DNA from: Apoda limacodes
Lineage: Eukaryota; Arthropoda; Insecta; Lepidoptera; Limacodidae
DNA length: 64,000 bases
Direction: 5' to 3'
Assembly (NCBI GenBank): GCA_946406115.1
Contig: OX291557.1
Location: 9,332,501 to 9,396,500, forward strand
The notes under the pieces were generated by a model. That model was not told the DNA's origin. It saw only the letters and a program-made list of their open reading frames with translations, and made no database searches. Positions 36,201 through 46,711 of the stretch are shown piece after piece. Position 1 is the first letter of the stretch. Every line of letters starts with the position of its first letter. The translations under genes were made by a program, and so were the position numbers.

Positions 36201-38226
36201 AACGAGTGCGTCAAAAAAGAATTATCCAATTTGGAGCAGTTGTTTGGTCGTTTTGGCGTGACCAACGGAAACAGGGATTCATTTTTATATACAGGGTTTA
36301 GTCGACCTAGATCCTTTAGGGGGTTGTAGTTTCCATCATTACTGACCGATTTGACTATGAAACACCATACTCCAAAGTTTTTTTCAAGATATTGTAATTT
36401 TAAGCTTTTTATAAAAATTTCCATTTCTTTTTTATTGTACTACTTTTTTTTCTAATTTGTTCATTAATTTTTGTGTAGTAGATAATTTGCTTTATTATTT
36501 TCAACACCAAAATTGCAGGTAACTACACAAACAAATTTATACAATTTTTTTTTCAAGGAATATTTAAAAAAAAAACTCTATGGCAGTTATGTTGCAGATA
36601 TACACTCTGTTATGTTTGTGGTAATTGGTTATACAATCTTTATTAAATTTGGACTCATCTGTCCATAAGATACTTCTGAGAAATTATGGGTCTTCTAAAT
36701 CTGCATTAAGAATGAATCTGCAGAAATCCAACGTTCTCAAAGGATATAATAATATCCTGAAAACTGTTGGTGTATGGTGTTTCAAAGTCAAATCAGTAAG
36801 TAGCGATGGAAACTCCAACCCCCTGAAGAACCTAAGAAGACTTAACCTGCAATCCTGTATATATGTAGATGTAGAAGAAGGAGTCGTAAACCCAATTTAG
36901 TTTTTCAGTATCTAGGTAACCGGTGACCTACAATGTATCGCAAAACATTGCGATACGCCTCGCACCCCTCGTCACATTGTCCTTTTTTAGGACACCTATT
37001 TAGATCCATTTGTTAAGAGTACATATTAAAAACATTCAAACATTATAGTGCAGAATTAAAATTAAAGTATGTTAAAACTAAACAGGTACAAGTTTCTGGA
37101 CAGAAAATTTGCGGGAGCATCAGTAAAAATGGTTGCTTCAAAAGTAGCTTCAGACCAGCTCTTCATCACGCCTATTCTATACGCTAGCTTCTACAGTAGT
37201 AAGTATTGTATAAATTGCTAGATTTCTTTTTGGCTGGTATAACCCCTTGATTATTACCAGCCTTCACTGTTGGGTCACCGGCCTATCCTTGGTCGAGGGC
37301 GATTGCCCAACACGCGGCCCCAGCAAGTGCAAATTGTAGGCTTCTCACATGTTTTTTCGATGTACGTAGGTTAATTTATGATTCAAATAATTTATTTGAG
37401 AAATTTAGAAAAACAGTCATCTATACACGCTAGGTTTCGAACCTCCGCCCCACAGAACGCAAGGCAGACGGCGATAGGCTATCAGCATCCCCTGGAATCC
37501 TTTTCCATTTGGTATTATTCAAATGTACGGCCCTTTTTACATCAATACGAGCAAGTAAGTTAGAACGATATCTCATTACCAAAATCTACACTCACCTTTT
37601 TTTATGAGTTTCTATTTATTATTGTTATGCTTGTCCTTTTTCAATACTTATATTTTGAAAGATATACCATAGGTTTGGGGAGAAGTCACGAGTCAGAGGC
37701 ATTACAAACGATATGGTTGTAACATCCACATTACACCGATGGTATTCCATCCTACAAAAATGACACGTGGTCATTTTCTATCGACATACGAGTACCAGAT
37801 GCAAACCAGAGTCGAGTCTACTTTCCATTTTACAAATTGGAACAATATTGGTTGCCCTTACTGGGAATCAAAGTCTGGACCTTCGATATGGCACCAGCGC
37901 AACGTTGCATAGTAAAATAAAATATTCTTCAAAAAACCTAAATTGTATTCGACCTTATATAAATACCTTTTGTTTCAGGTTTGGGATTTTTAGAACAAAA
38001 GGAAACTGTAGCAGAGATCAGATACAAGTATTTGAAGACTGTAATAGTTAATCAATTCTTCTGGATCCCCGGACAGACTATCAACTTTTTCTTCATGCCT
38101 CCACACTTGCGTCTTGTATATGTATCCGCGGCATCATTTATATGGATCAATGTTTTGTGTTTTATCAAACGTCAGAAAGTGGAGACGACCAAAATGCCAA
38201 AAATTGATAAAGAACAAAAGAAGTAA
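33069..38226 (+). CDS. Mpv17/PMP22-family gene B (four exons, intact)
   Basis: Exons 33069-33203, 35596-35681, 37086-37198 and 37979-38226 join in phase (0, 2, 1) to 193 residues with no stop. Key segments are WARDMLRRRPLLTNTVIYAS, the exon-2 PEKPDYDFVSAARIIIVGT, exon-3 YKFLDRKFAGASVKMVASKV and the signature FWIPGQTINFFFMPPHLR in exon 4, ending in a Lys-rich tail (QKVETTKMPKIDKEQKK). The order and hydrophobic pattern fit a four-helix Mpv17/PMP22 membrane protein of mitochondria or peroxisomes. Start: ATG at 33069 is first, but gene C keeps only the second ATG (33075 here), so translation may begin there. All splice sites are canonical. This is the best-preserved long copy. Confidence 0.93.
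33929..34069 (-). CDS. Possible terminal coding exon of an unrecognised gene, antisense in intron 1 of gene B
   Basis: On the minus strand a strong acceptor (a T-run then ACAG, AG at 34071-34070) opens 46 codons ending in TAG at 33931-33929. The peptide includes EDGDIYLTGADFSEIYYDTR and VVKSIMRSLVNIREEIRT; its composition is protein-like and not low complexity. I do not recognise the family. Upstream exons would lie at higher coordinates on the minus strand, but I could not identify one. It could also be a relic of a retroelement. Confidence 0.4.
   Translation of the reverse strand, partial: KVIEDGDIYLTGADFSEIYYDTRRITTPVVKSIMRSLVNIREEIRT
35362..35397. repeat. Perfect 15-bp inverted repeat with 6-base loop
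   Basis: AGAGTGTCCACATTG and its exact reverse complement surround TCCCGT, in intron 1 of gene B. No CTRR motif follows, so it does not look like a Helitron end. Confidence 0.85.
35596..35681 (+). CDS. Gene B exon 2
   Basis: Acceptor TTTCTTTTCAG, donor CTG/GTATTT. 86 bases, same phase and length as in A and C. Confidence 0.93.
35731..35919. mobile_element. MITE with about 26-bp terminal inverted repeats
   Basis: Left end CAGGGGCCTGATTCTCGTGC matches the reverse complement of the right end (GTACGAGAATCAAGCCCCTG) with two mismatches; an inner ATATGTTTAATTGA pair is also inverted. It sits about 50 bases after exon 2 of gene B. No clear target duplication. Confidence 0.75.
35994..36289 (+). repeat. 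Retroelement 3' tail repeat (class also at 52785)
   Basis: CTGACCCCGCAAACGTTGTT, GCGCGCCACCTATTGTGAAA and an AACCTTGCTCTAGCAATAAC stretch are shared with 52785-53085. A Tc1-type element sits at its 3' end. Confidence 0.65.
36290..36859 (-). mobile_element. Tc1-like element with long inverted repeats, deleted inside
   Basis: Arms of about 115 bp (36290-36405 and 36745-36859) are inverted copies; both ends read TACAGG and abut TA. On the minus strand at about 36638-36680 the frame gives ILWTDESKFN, the first-Asp motif of Tc1 transposases. The rest of the transposase is missing. The total of 570 bp indicates a deletion derivative. Confidence 0.65.
37086..37198 (+). CDS. Gene B exon 3
   Basis: Acceptor CTAAACAG, donor AGTA/GTAAGT. 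113 bases as in A and C. Confidence 0.93.
37979..38226 (+). CDS. Gene B exon 4 (terminal)
   Basis: Acceptor TTTTGTTTCAG, stop TAA at 38224-38226. Longer charged tail than in gene C. An AATAAA-type signal lies downstream at about 38307. Confidence 0.93.
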
Positions 38227-38394
38227 ATCTAAGGAATGATCAAACTAAGCTATGGATAATTATGTGTATAAAGTATCAACTAAGCTTTATAAATCTTTTA
38301 AAAAATAAATAAAAGGTTTCTTAAAGAACATTATAAATGAAAAATATCTTTTTTGATCGAGCTTTGGACAGAGCTATACTCGGTCTTCCTCCTT

Positions 38395-38477
38395 GCGGAA
38401 TAAAATCCTAAACGAAGAAATTCGTCCAAGAACCAATGTCACCGACATAGCTCAAAAAGTTAGGAAGCTGAAGTGGC
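38395..38477 (+). pseudogene. RTE-type LINE fragment
   Basis: KILNEEIRPRTNVTDIAQK followed by KLKWQ matches the same C-terminal region as the 25630 copy. It is abutted at 38478 by an opposite-strand L1x fragment. Confidence 0.7.
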
Positions 38478-39065
38478 AATGCTAATCTCAAACAATTCCT
38501 CAAAACAAAACTCCATTATTTAAGCGGGAGAACACACACACACCGGGCAAAGTACGTAAAGCGCGCGTGGCGGCGCCACAGGGAGACAAACGTTCTGTTC
38601 AGACTTAGAGTTCGATTTGGCTTGACTTTGAACTCAACAACTCTCAGCTCTTCATTGAATTGAGTCAAAAGGGTCAAGTTGATATCCGGATGCACCCGCC
38701 CAGAAATGGCAGTAGTACTCTACGTGGGGCCGGACCTGTGACTTATAAAGAAACAAGCTTTGCCCCAAGGTTAAAGTCCTGCTTCGCTGTGTTGAGTACA
38801 GTCAGGGTTTTTCGAACCTCAGCAAGCTAGACTATAGTCTTCAAAATGATCTCAGAACTGAACGTCACTAGAGATATCAACAACGAGGATCCCAATTCTC
38901 TTGGAGATGGTTAGAGGCGTGATCTGAAATCGTGAGACCTCAGAGAATGTAGTTTTGTTAGCAGTAACCGCGTATAGTTTTCCCGTCCCCAGTCTCCGAC
39001 TTGGACAGAGTCATCTCGGTTCTCCCTACAATTTCTCCGCAGTTTTCCACGATAACCCCTTCCTT
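38478..39065 (-). mobile_element. LINE L1x fragment, degraded
   Basis: The reverse strand follows the family's C-terminal reverse-transcriptase order, from the FEMMP region to the CAFTA region near 38960, with many stops and a small insertion (about 38545-38580). Confidence 0.75.
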
Positions 39066-39146
39066 CCTCATACATAACACAAAAAAAATTACGACCACTA
39101 GACAACTTTACATCTATATCATAATATTTTTTGTGGGGTTTCTGAG

Positions 39147-39446
39147 TTGAGAAGTTTTTGTGACCTAAGCGAGCTTGTCTACGGTGACGTGTTTAGATCC
39201 GCCAACACCAGATGCACCTACGTAGGAAACATTTTTCTATGTAGCTTTGTCCACACGACAGATCTACGTAAGATTTATTTGTCTTCCGCCGCAGTGACGT
39301 CCGTCAAATATCTCGTAGTGGACAAAGCCCTAAGATTAATTTCGGATGCGGATGCGTCGAAATTCTTACCGTCGACAAAAGTGCTTACGCCGCACACACT
39401 AGCGATCAGTTGCAATTGTGCTCAAGATGACATACTTTTTGTTTGA
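39147..39446 (+). other. Open 99-codon block of unknown nature
   Basis: A GC-richer open frame with no known motif. It contains an imperfect inverted repeat (GCTTTGTCCAC near 39245 and GTGGACAAAGC near 39318), which fits a DNA-transposon remnant better than a gene. Confidence 0.25.
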
Positions 39447-39449
39447 GGG

Positions 39450-41063
39450 CAAATATTTAAAAATTTAAAAGTATTATAAAATAAATTTAGGGTTATACAT
39501 TATAAACGTTTATTTACGAAGCTCAAAAATGAATACTGATGCTTCAGGAAATTAATTAATTGAAATAAAAAAAAAACATCAACATGTGGGTAAGAGGACG
39601 TTCGCGTTTTTTGACAGGATTTTGTTACTCGAAAATATTATTTTGTTAAAAGTATTTGTGCCGAAAAAGCAGTCATCTTACTTGAGTATGTCTTCTTAAA
39701 CATAATTCCCCTACATTTAGTTGCTAAAATTAGCAAATCAGTTGCAGTACACGCCAAATCGCATGATTAAGAAATTGTAAATACTTAAATTACGGTTTCA
39801 ATGGGGCAGCCGGCGTCAATATAAATATCTTCCATATAGTTTTACATAGCAAATTCAAAATTGCAGTTGGATCCTTTTCCGCACGGCTCTTAGAATCATT
39901 AAGGAACACATATAAAATTATGACAACAAACGGTCTATTTTAGTCTGTTATATCGTGAATGAATGATGCAGCGATAAATACAGCTGATACGATAGTACAT
40001 ATATGTTATAGATATCGGAATCGTTTCGAATTATACTATTGAAGTCAATTGAACACGAAAATTGTTATACGAGGAGTGAGGGTCACGTACATACGCATCA
40101 GTAGCGAGTTGTATTTACTATAAGTGGTGCCGGTAGATAGAAGACGAAATAAACCGAATATTACAGAATTGTTGGCGTGTTATAGGAGGTAAGTATTATA
40201 AATATTGTTGACCTAAATACCTCCTCGTTGCCAAACGGTACGGGAGATGCAAAGATCGATAGGCACTGTGTCTGAAAATGAAATTTCTCCTGTTTCTAAT
40301 TTCTAAACTCGTTAATTCCCTCATCTGTAATTTACATTTAGAAGATTTGCTCGTTTAATACTGGAAAGTGAGTCCTTTTGCCAACTTTTTATATACTTAC
40401 ATGAAAATACATTAAAAAATATACAGTTTTTATGAGAAAAAAACGCATTTTATTGTTAAACATTTTTTATTTTGAATAAGTAGGTATTTAAAATTTTTAG
40501 TTTTCCATTAGTTTTCAATACTTTGTGAACCTCGGAAGCAACATTGCAAATCATAATTATAATAAAAGAGATGCGTATTATTTATTTCTGTTATTAATTT
40601 AAAAGCTAACCAGTGCCGCTATAGCATTGTTTTTAATTTCTTTTTTACTATAAAATTAATAAAAAAGAATGCTTACTTAATTAAAAATTTCTAAGCACAA
40701 ATTATAATTATTTTTTTAGACGTTTTATATCCAAGAAGGTATAAACAATTGAACTAAAATATTTAGTTAAAATAGTGAAAGTAAATAAAAATTTCAGCAA
40801 ACATTATTTCTTGCATACAAAGCGTTAAAAAAATAGGTTATCTCCATCGGTTCTTGGCGTCCCACCTCACTGCGTTTGTCAAAAGGATTAGTAAGAAAAA
40901 GAAATTAGTGAGACAAACCATATTGGACTATTTATTTCTGACATAGTACATGTATCTTTGTAGAAAAACATCTTGTTACTAACTCGACATGTTATGGCCA
41001 TTTAATGTAGTTTTAATTTAAATACCTAACCTGTCCCACATTGAAGCACTTTACTGCCTATAG
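39450..41063. other. AT-rich spacer with a possible solo LTR or promoter near 40090-40200
   Basis: GCATCAGTAGCGAGTTG near 40095 has an arthropod initiator-like TCAGT; an AATAAA at about 40150 and a GTAAGT donor at 40190 follow. This could be LTR U3-R-U5 architecture or a 5' leader exon. Not resolved. Confidence 0.25.
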
Positions 41064-41452
41064 TCCTAGGTGTACGCAATAAAAAACCCCAAATCGATGT
41101 AGAGATAAGCCGTTTGGCACACAGGTACTTTAGGGCTAAACAAGTTCCTCAAAATATCTCCCTTATGGAGAGTTATGGTGTCATAAATTTTTTGGAGGGG
41201 CCCAAACTTTACTTGGTATCTTTTGTAGCCCAAAGGTAATAGTGTGGTATATTTTTAGAACCGGCTCATCAAGCCCTTTCATTTGAAATCCCATACAAAA
41301 AAATTATGACACCATAACCCTAAGGGAAATATTTTGAGGAACTGCGGCTCAAAATTATTGTTTTGCCCTAAAGTACCTGTGTGCCAAACGGCTATACTCT
41401 ACATCGATTTGAGGTTTTTGAGCGAAATTGCCGTTGTACACTTGCCACTACT
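41064..41452. mobile_element. Foldback element with arms of about 130 bp
   Basis: The left arm includes AAATCGATGTAGAG, then GCCGTTTGGCACACAGGTAC and CTCAAAATATCTCCCTTA; the right arm is its inverted copy. A central spacer of about 95 bp holds no gene. One arm also exists alone at 17438-17565. Confidence 0.8.
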
Positions 41453-41654
41453 ACACCAAGTTAAAGTTTGGCCTTTACCTAGCCAATCCTCAGGTTTGAC
41501 TGATTTTACCCTTAAATTTAGACTGTATACATATAATAACTGTAACTGGTCTATGTCTGTACATAGATATTTTTTTAAAAATTACAAGAGTAGGTTATTC
41601 GGTGAAGGAAAGCATCGTAAGGAAACCTGCAGACGTCAATAAAAAAAACATGTA

Positions 41655-41800
41655 TGTCAAATCTACAGTACGCACTGGGCCCGCGTGTGGACGAAATTCC
41701 TAGGTCTGTGGTGTGGACTATGTTGGGCCATCACCCTTGCTTATGAGGTTAGGCCGTGTCCCAACAGTGGGGACGTATAAAGGCTGGCACGACAAGAGTA
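41655..41800 (+). repeat. RTE LINE 3' tail
   Basis: The CCCAACAGTGGGGACGTATA module with a preceding TTGGGCCATCACCCTTGC is the usual 3' end of lepidopteran RTE-type LINEs. Confidence 0.65.
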
Positions 41801-41929
41801 GTATTTCAAAAAAAAAAACAGTAAAAGCCAAAACTATAATAATATCTAGATTTTTGTTTGCCTATTTGTACCATCGATAATGGTTTGTACGCACATCTGG
41901 CCAATTATCGTGTTCATTACAGACTGCGG

Positions 41930-42812
41930 ATGTGCTCTCGGTGCCCAAAAAGGGCGATAGATAAGATCCATCAAATTACAGGCCTATCGCTATTACCTCC
42001 CTCCTCTTCAAGGTGACGGAGCGTGTAATTAACACACAGCTTCGAAGATACCTAGAAAAACACGACTTGGTCAGCGACTGTCAATATGGCTTTTGCTACG
42101 GTCGCTCGCTCGATGGACACTAGTCATTGAGAGTCAGGAGACATATAGCCTAGAAATAGCGAAGGCGTTTGGTCGGGTCTGGCACCGAGGTCACGGGGTT
42201 TCCTATCGAAGTTGCCATCTTACGGAGTGCTCGAGCATTTGTGCAATTGGTAGGCTAGCTTTTTGACCGGCAGACACGAATAAGCCGTAGTTGAAGGTAG
42301 TTGCTCTGATAGCACAGACATTAATGCTGGTGTCCCTTGCGGGCTCTGTGCTGTGTCCTACGCTATTTCTACTGCATATCAAAGACATGTTGGACATCAA
42401 CATACATACATACATGCTATGCAGATGACAGTACTGGAGACGGTTATTACACGGGTCGCGCAAACATCCCTCGTTCCTTTGTGGAGCATGAAGAACTTGT
42501 GTCTCAAATCGATACCACTGTGTCTAAGGTCTTTGACTGGGAACAGGAGAACTTTACAAAAACACAAGTCTGCGCGTTCACCGCTAATAAAACCCCAAAA
42601 GAAACTTCCTCCCACAAACGCTTGGGTTATGTAATGAGCTCCCTGCCAAGGTTTTCTCTAAGGACTACAGTATGGGGTTCTTCAAGAGATTTTTGCAGGT
42701 TCGGAAACGCGCGAGGGATACCCTTGTGTTGCAAGCGTCCGCATAGGCTACGGTGACCGCTTACCATCAGGCGGACCGTGAAATTGTTTGCCACCTCAGT
42801 GGTATAAAAAAA
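41930..42812 (+). mobile_element. LINE L1x copy including the N-terminal RT region, degraded
   Basis: ADVLSVPKKGD, then NYRPIAITSLLFKVTERVI-like residues (split by substitutions) and LVSDCQYGF give the fingers of the reverse transcriptase, upstream of what the other copies keep. It continues through LCPTLFLLHIKDMLD to a deleted C-terminus and the TTTGCCACCTCAGTGGTAT tail with an A-run at 42807. Many stops and a large deletion after about 42600. Confidence 0.85.
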
Positions 42813-44259
42813 AACATTTTTTTTTCTGAAAGTCTAACATATAATCCGGTGCATGTTTTATCTTGATAGGTCGTCGCTGAGAATCAGAGTTACCGAGGAC
42901 TTTCCGTGGAAATCTCACGCTAATCCGATTACTGAATTTAGCGCGGACTGCGCCTATAAAGAATTTTTCTAAATAAATGCCAAGTCAAAAATAAAATATG
43001 AAAATAAACACTACAAATATGTTAAAAAACATAGTTGCCTTTGTGGCATTGCGCCAAGAGTGCTATGGCCTCATTCCCAAATTGCTATTTTGTTCGGGAT
43101 AAAAACAGCTAGCTCACAAATTACACAGATAAGCTATCCTTGTGTCATCAGTATTATTACAAATCATTTTTTTTTTCGATTACGCCGTCCGTAACTCATA
43201 GATATTGCAAAGTATTTTTGGAGTCTCGTCTTTGAAGTATAGAGATTTGCTTCCTTTCCAAATGTTGCAGGACCTTGGCTGATAGATACGGTTGATGGAA
43301 AGTGTATATATGTATAGTGAAGAGTAAAGTTGAGCGTTTTTACGCTTTACTAAGAGGTCAGGCGTGAGAGGTACCTAATGAGCTAGCTATCTAAATCTGT
43401 TTATGCATACAGCCTTGTTCAGTTAAGTTCTTATAAGACTTGACTTGGTCTAGGTCACCAATATTACAGATCTAGCCGCCGGCAGACGCAATGACTTGTT
43501 TTCTGGACTTTGCTAATGGAGCCGAAAAGAGTCATCGGATGTATGTACCAATTGGATTTTAATTTATAGAGGGAGCTCATGTTACAAAGCCTAGGCTGTC
43601 TAAAACTGCCTTAGCATCCACTGCACGCTGCAGAATTTCGCGGTAAATGGCCAAGATAGACCACATTTGCCTATCACTAATCGTCTGTCGAGGTGTAGAG
43701 GTAAGATTTTTGAAGGATTTATTATCACCGTTATACCAGCCGTTATGTTGGCATTTGCAGCTAATTAGCACAAAAAAAGTACTGTAAGTGGAAGCAAAGC
43801 TTTATAATAACATCATCAACATTTTCAGCTACGCCAGGAGGAGGTATGGTATTTGTGAAGAACACGTTTAACATGAGGGAAAATGCTTTATTCAATCTCC
43901 CAAGAGTTCTATAAACACCTTAGGCTACACAAGTTTGCCTAACTGTGAGGATGGTCATTGTGGTAAAATGGCCTTAATAAATGGCCTCTGGTACGATGGC
44001 TTTGAGCAGGGTTCCTTCAACACCTTTAGGTACGGGAAGAAAATTGTGAAGCACGTGTATAACAGGAGGAAGCAGAGTGAGAAGAGTTTCTGCTCTCGAC
44101 CGAGAGCTTTGTTCGTTCCATGGTGATGCTATCATTACTAAGCAACATCAATCCATTGACAAGCATATAGTTTGCTAGGTTGATATTTCCTTAGTCCATT
44201 GTTTTTACCAGTCCTAAATCAGCAGAGGAGGCGTCTTCCACAACTATTATCTATCCCTT
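42813..44259. other. Unresolved stretch, probably decayed retroelement
   Basis: A 64-codon minus-strand frame at 43577-43771 includes RQMWSILAIYREILQRAVDA, which looks protein-like but I do not recognise it. 43800-44160 is GC-richer and open in short frames. Proximity to the BEL/Pao fragment suggests part of the same or a nested element. Confidence 0.3.
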
Positions 44260-44566
44260 GGTAGATACTTAACTCAATCGCTTGTCACGGTTTAAACTGC
44301 TGCAGATTTCTCAGGACTTCTGGAAAAACTTCTTAGTATCTTCATTTCTTGCAGCAGCGTGTGCATTAGTCAGAAACACTGAACCCCCGAAATGGGGTGA
44401 CCTTATACTGCTCAAGATGAATATGCCGCCTCTTAGTTGGAGGGGCAGTCGCATTCTTCATCTCTTCCCCGGCTCGGATTGTGATCCTTGTGTTGCTAAA
44501 GTCCGAGTAGAAGACACTGTCCTGACTAGATCTGTCACCACCCTATCGCGATTGCCGGTATTCTAG
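44260..44566 (+). pseudogene. BEL/Pao integrase C-terminal fragment
   Basis: NRLSRFKLLQISQDFWKNFL resembles the RWQLLQxxxQDFWxRW motif of BEL/Pao polyproteins, and PPLSWRGSRILHLFPGSD followed by VRVEDTVLTRSVTTLSRLPV matches their C-terminal chromatin-side domain and terminus, ending in TAG. No upstream domains and no flanking LTR were found. Confidence 0.8.
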
Positions 44567-44634
44567 GTTTTGCGATCTCTCAGTCAGATCCAGTCTGCCC
44601 AGGGAGGGATTTTGTTCGAAGTTCTTAGCCTTTT

Positions 44635-45115
44635 TAATTTTCCGGGATTGAAACTAGCCTATGTCCTATTCCAGGACCTAACCTATATGTGTGCCAAGTT
44701 TCATCTCGATCTATCCAGTAGTTGAAGCGTGATTGAGTAACAAACCACCAAATATCCAAACTTTCGCATTTATAATATTAAAAATGGCATAGCTGGTAAT
44801 AGATGAATTTTGCCCGCAGCTCCACCCGCCCTAAATTTGGTTGTCGGCGTTTGATTCTTACGTCAACTCCTTAATTATACTAATGAAGGATTGTTTACGC
44901 TCGGTTATAGTCATTCCCGCGGAAACTTCTGAATTTTTCGGGATAAAAACTATCCTAAATGCTAAGTCTTTCCACGGGACTCAAACTATTTCCATACCAT
45001 TTGTCATCTAAATCGGTCCATGCATGAGTTAGCTTATGAAGTAACAAACAGAACGACAGACAGACTAACAAACATACGCATTTCTAATATTTATAGAATT
45101 TATACTGTGCCTACT
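44635..45115 (+). repeat. Two adjacent RTE/SINE-like tail repeats
   Basis: 44635-44780 and 44795-45110 each carry the tail module (TGTGCCAAGTTTCATCTCGA and a related ATCGGTCCATGCATGAGTTA form) found at 4811 and 51480. Confidence 0.65.
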
Positions 45116-45689
45116 CCCTACGTATAATTTTAGTTAATTTTAAACTTTTTCATGCTTTTCAAATACCAACCTACTGACGGGAATTTGATAGTGTCTGCTC
45201 GTACGAAGAGTATGTAAAAGCGCGTTGATATATGCTATTAAAACCTTACTTTATAAACAAGTTCTTGTGATAATACAAGTGTCAAAAAGAGAGACACCTG
45301 TCAGCAATATGTAAAGTGCAACAAATGTTTCTGACCGGTGGTTATTTTCCAAAACTACAGTTAGCCATATTAAAATGGTGTGGACTTACACGACACAAGC
45401 GACCATACACCTTAAAAACGTTTCTTGTACTGTAAGTAAATAGTTGTACTATGAGCAATATAACGAAATTGTCAACCAAACATGAAACCAAAACAGTACT
45501 TCTCCTAACATGAAATTACTTAGTATTATTTAGAATATTGCGAAACGTATTCCATATATGTCACTAATTTTATCTTTAAGGTAACTCTAAGTGCCATATA
45601 GTGTAAAATTCTAAAAAATGGCATATTAAAGAAAGTAAGTAATCAAATTTTGTCTTGGTATATATATCAGTCAAACAACATATAAAAAG

Positions 45690-45965
45690 TGGCCCCAATC
45701 GGCATTAATTGTGGCGAGGTTGCTTTTTTAATATGTTACTAGGGTACATGAATTTGCTCAACAAGCTCGCCACAATTCATTCGGATGAGGGTTACTTCTT
45801 AGAAATCTAGATTTGCTTAAAAAGCTTGCCACAATTTCTCCGGATTAGGGCCACTACTTGGAAATCTAGATTTGTCGAACAAGCTAGCCACAATGCATCC
45901 GGATTAGGGCCACTTTTAAGAAATCTAGATATGCGCAACAAGCTCGCTACAATTCATCTGGCCTA
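45690..45965. repeat. About 59-60 bp tandem satellite, four copies plus one inverted copy
   Basis: Four units start at about 45750, 45810, 45869 and 45928, each with ACAAGCTCGCCACAATTCAT-like and GGATTAGGGCCACTT-like words. Upstream, 45690-45725 is the same unit in reverse (GGCCCCAATCGGCATTAATT), so the array can fold back. Confidence 0.8.
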
Positions 45966-46074
45966 AGGCATCTTTTTGTGTCTAATATGACTGAACAGGA
46001 CTATAAAACCAATCTTCTAATCTAAGATCAAGGATTAATAGAAAAACATGTCAGAAAAAGGATTATTGAATATT

Positions 46075-46275
46075 TAGGTAATCTTTCTCTTAATTAATAC
46101 GGGCTTAGAGAAGGTATAAATACTAGTGATGCAATAACAAAATATGTAAAGAAGAAACAGAATTATAAAAAAACACTAGCCATTTCCTTAGATATGGCCA
46201 AGGCCTTTGATACCGTCTCACATATGATTCTTCGTAAAAAACTTCATGCAAAAGGTATATAACATGGCAAGTCAA
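46075..46275 (+). pseudogene. LINE reverse-transcriptase fragment
   Basis: The frame reads GLREGINTSDAITKYV, then KTLAISLDMAKAFDTVSHMI with the first RT catalytic Asp in the LDMAKAFDTV motif. About 200 bp only, ended by stops. A different family from L1x. Confidence 0.8.
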
Positions 46276-46582
46276 AGGTCATGATTATATACAGATGATA
46301 GAAAGATAATTAATATAAATGAGGATAAGAAAACAAAAAATTGAGCTCTAAGAGACTTCCATAGTATATACCCATATACGAAGCGTACTTTTAACCTTAA
46401 AATTAAAACAGTGAAGCACTCATACCAATAAAAGATTGTATGCGAAGTATAGCAATGTAGAGTTCATAGGTCTTCACATGTTTTGTAGGTCTCAGTCTCT
46501 GCAGTGAAATGGGATATTAAAATCGACTGTAACAATAACATTAAATTAATGAACCAGGTGGTGAGAGACAGCAGGCGTGGAA

Positions 46583-46711
46583 ATGGCGCGTCCGTTGACG
46601 TGGGCCCGCGACATGCTGCGGCGGCGACCCTTGCTCACCAACACCGTCATCTACGCCTCCTTCTACTCCGCTGCAGAACTGTCGCAGCAATCCTTCAACA
46701 AGATATATGCG
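46583..46711 (+). CDS. Gene C exon 1
   Basis: Donor GCG/GTAAAG. The first 84 bases are identical to gene B. Confidence 0.93.

Noticed and set aside
37420..37510. Possible tRNA gene or SINE on the minus strand (B-box-like GGAGGTTCGAAACC)
   Set aside because: No convincing A box at the right distance and no cloverleaf; left out of the feature list.
45690..45965. CRISPR-like array
   Set aside because: The units are contiguous tandem repeats without unique spacers, and the genome is eukaryotic.
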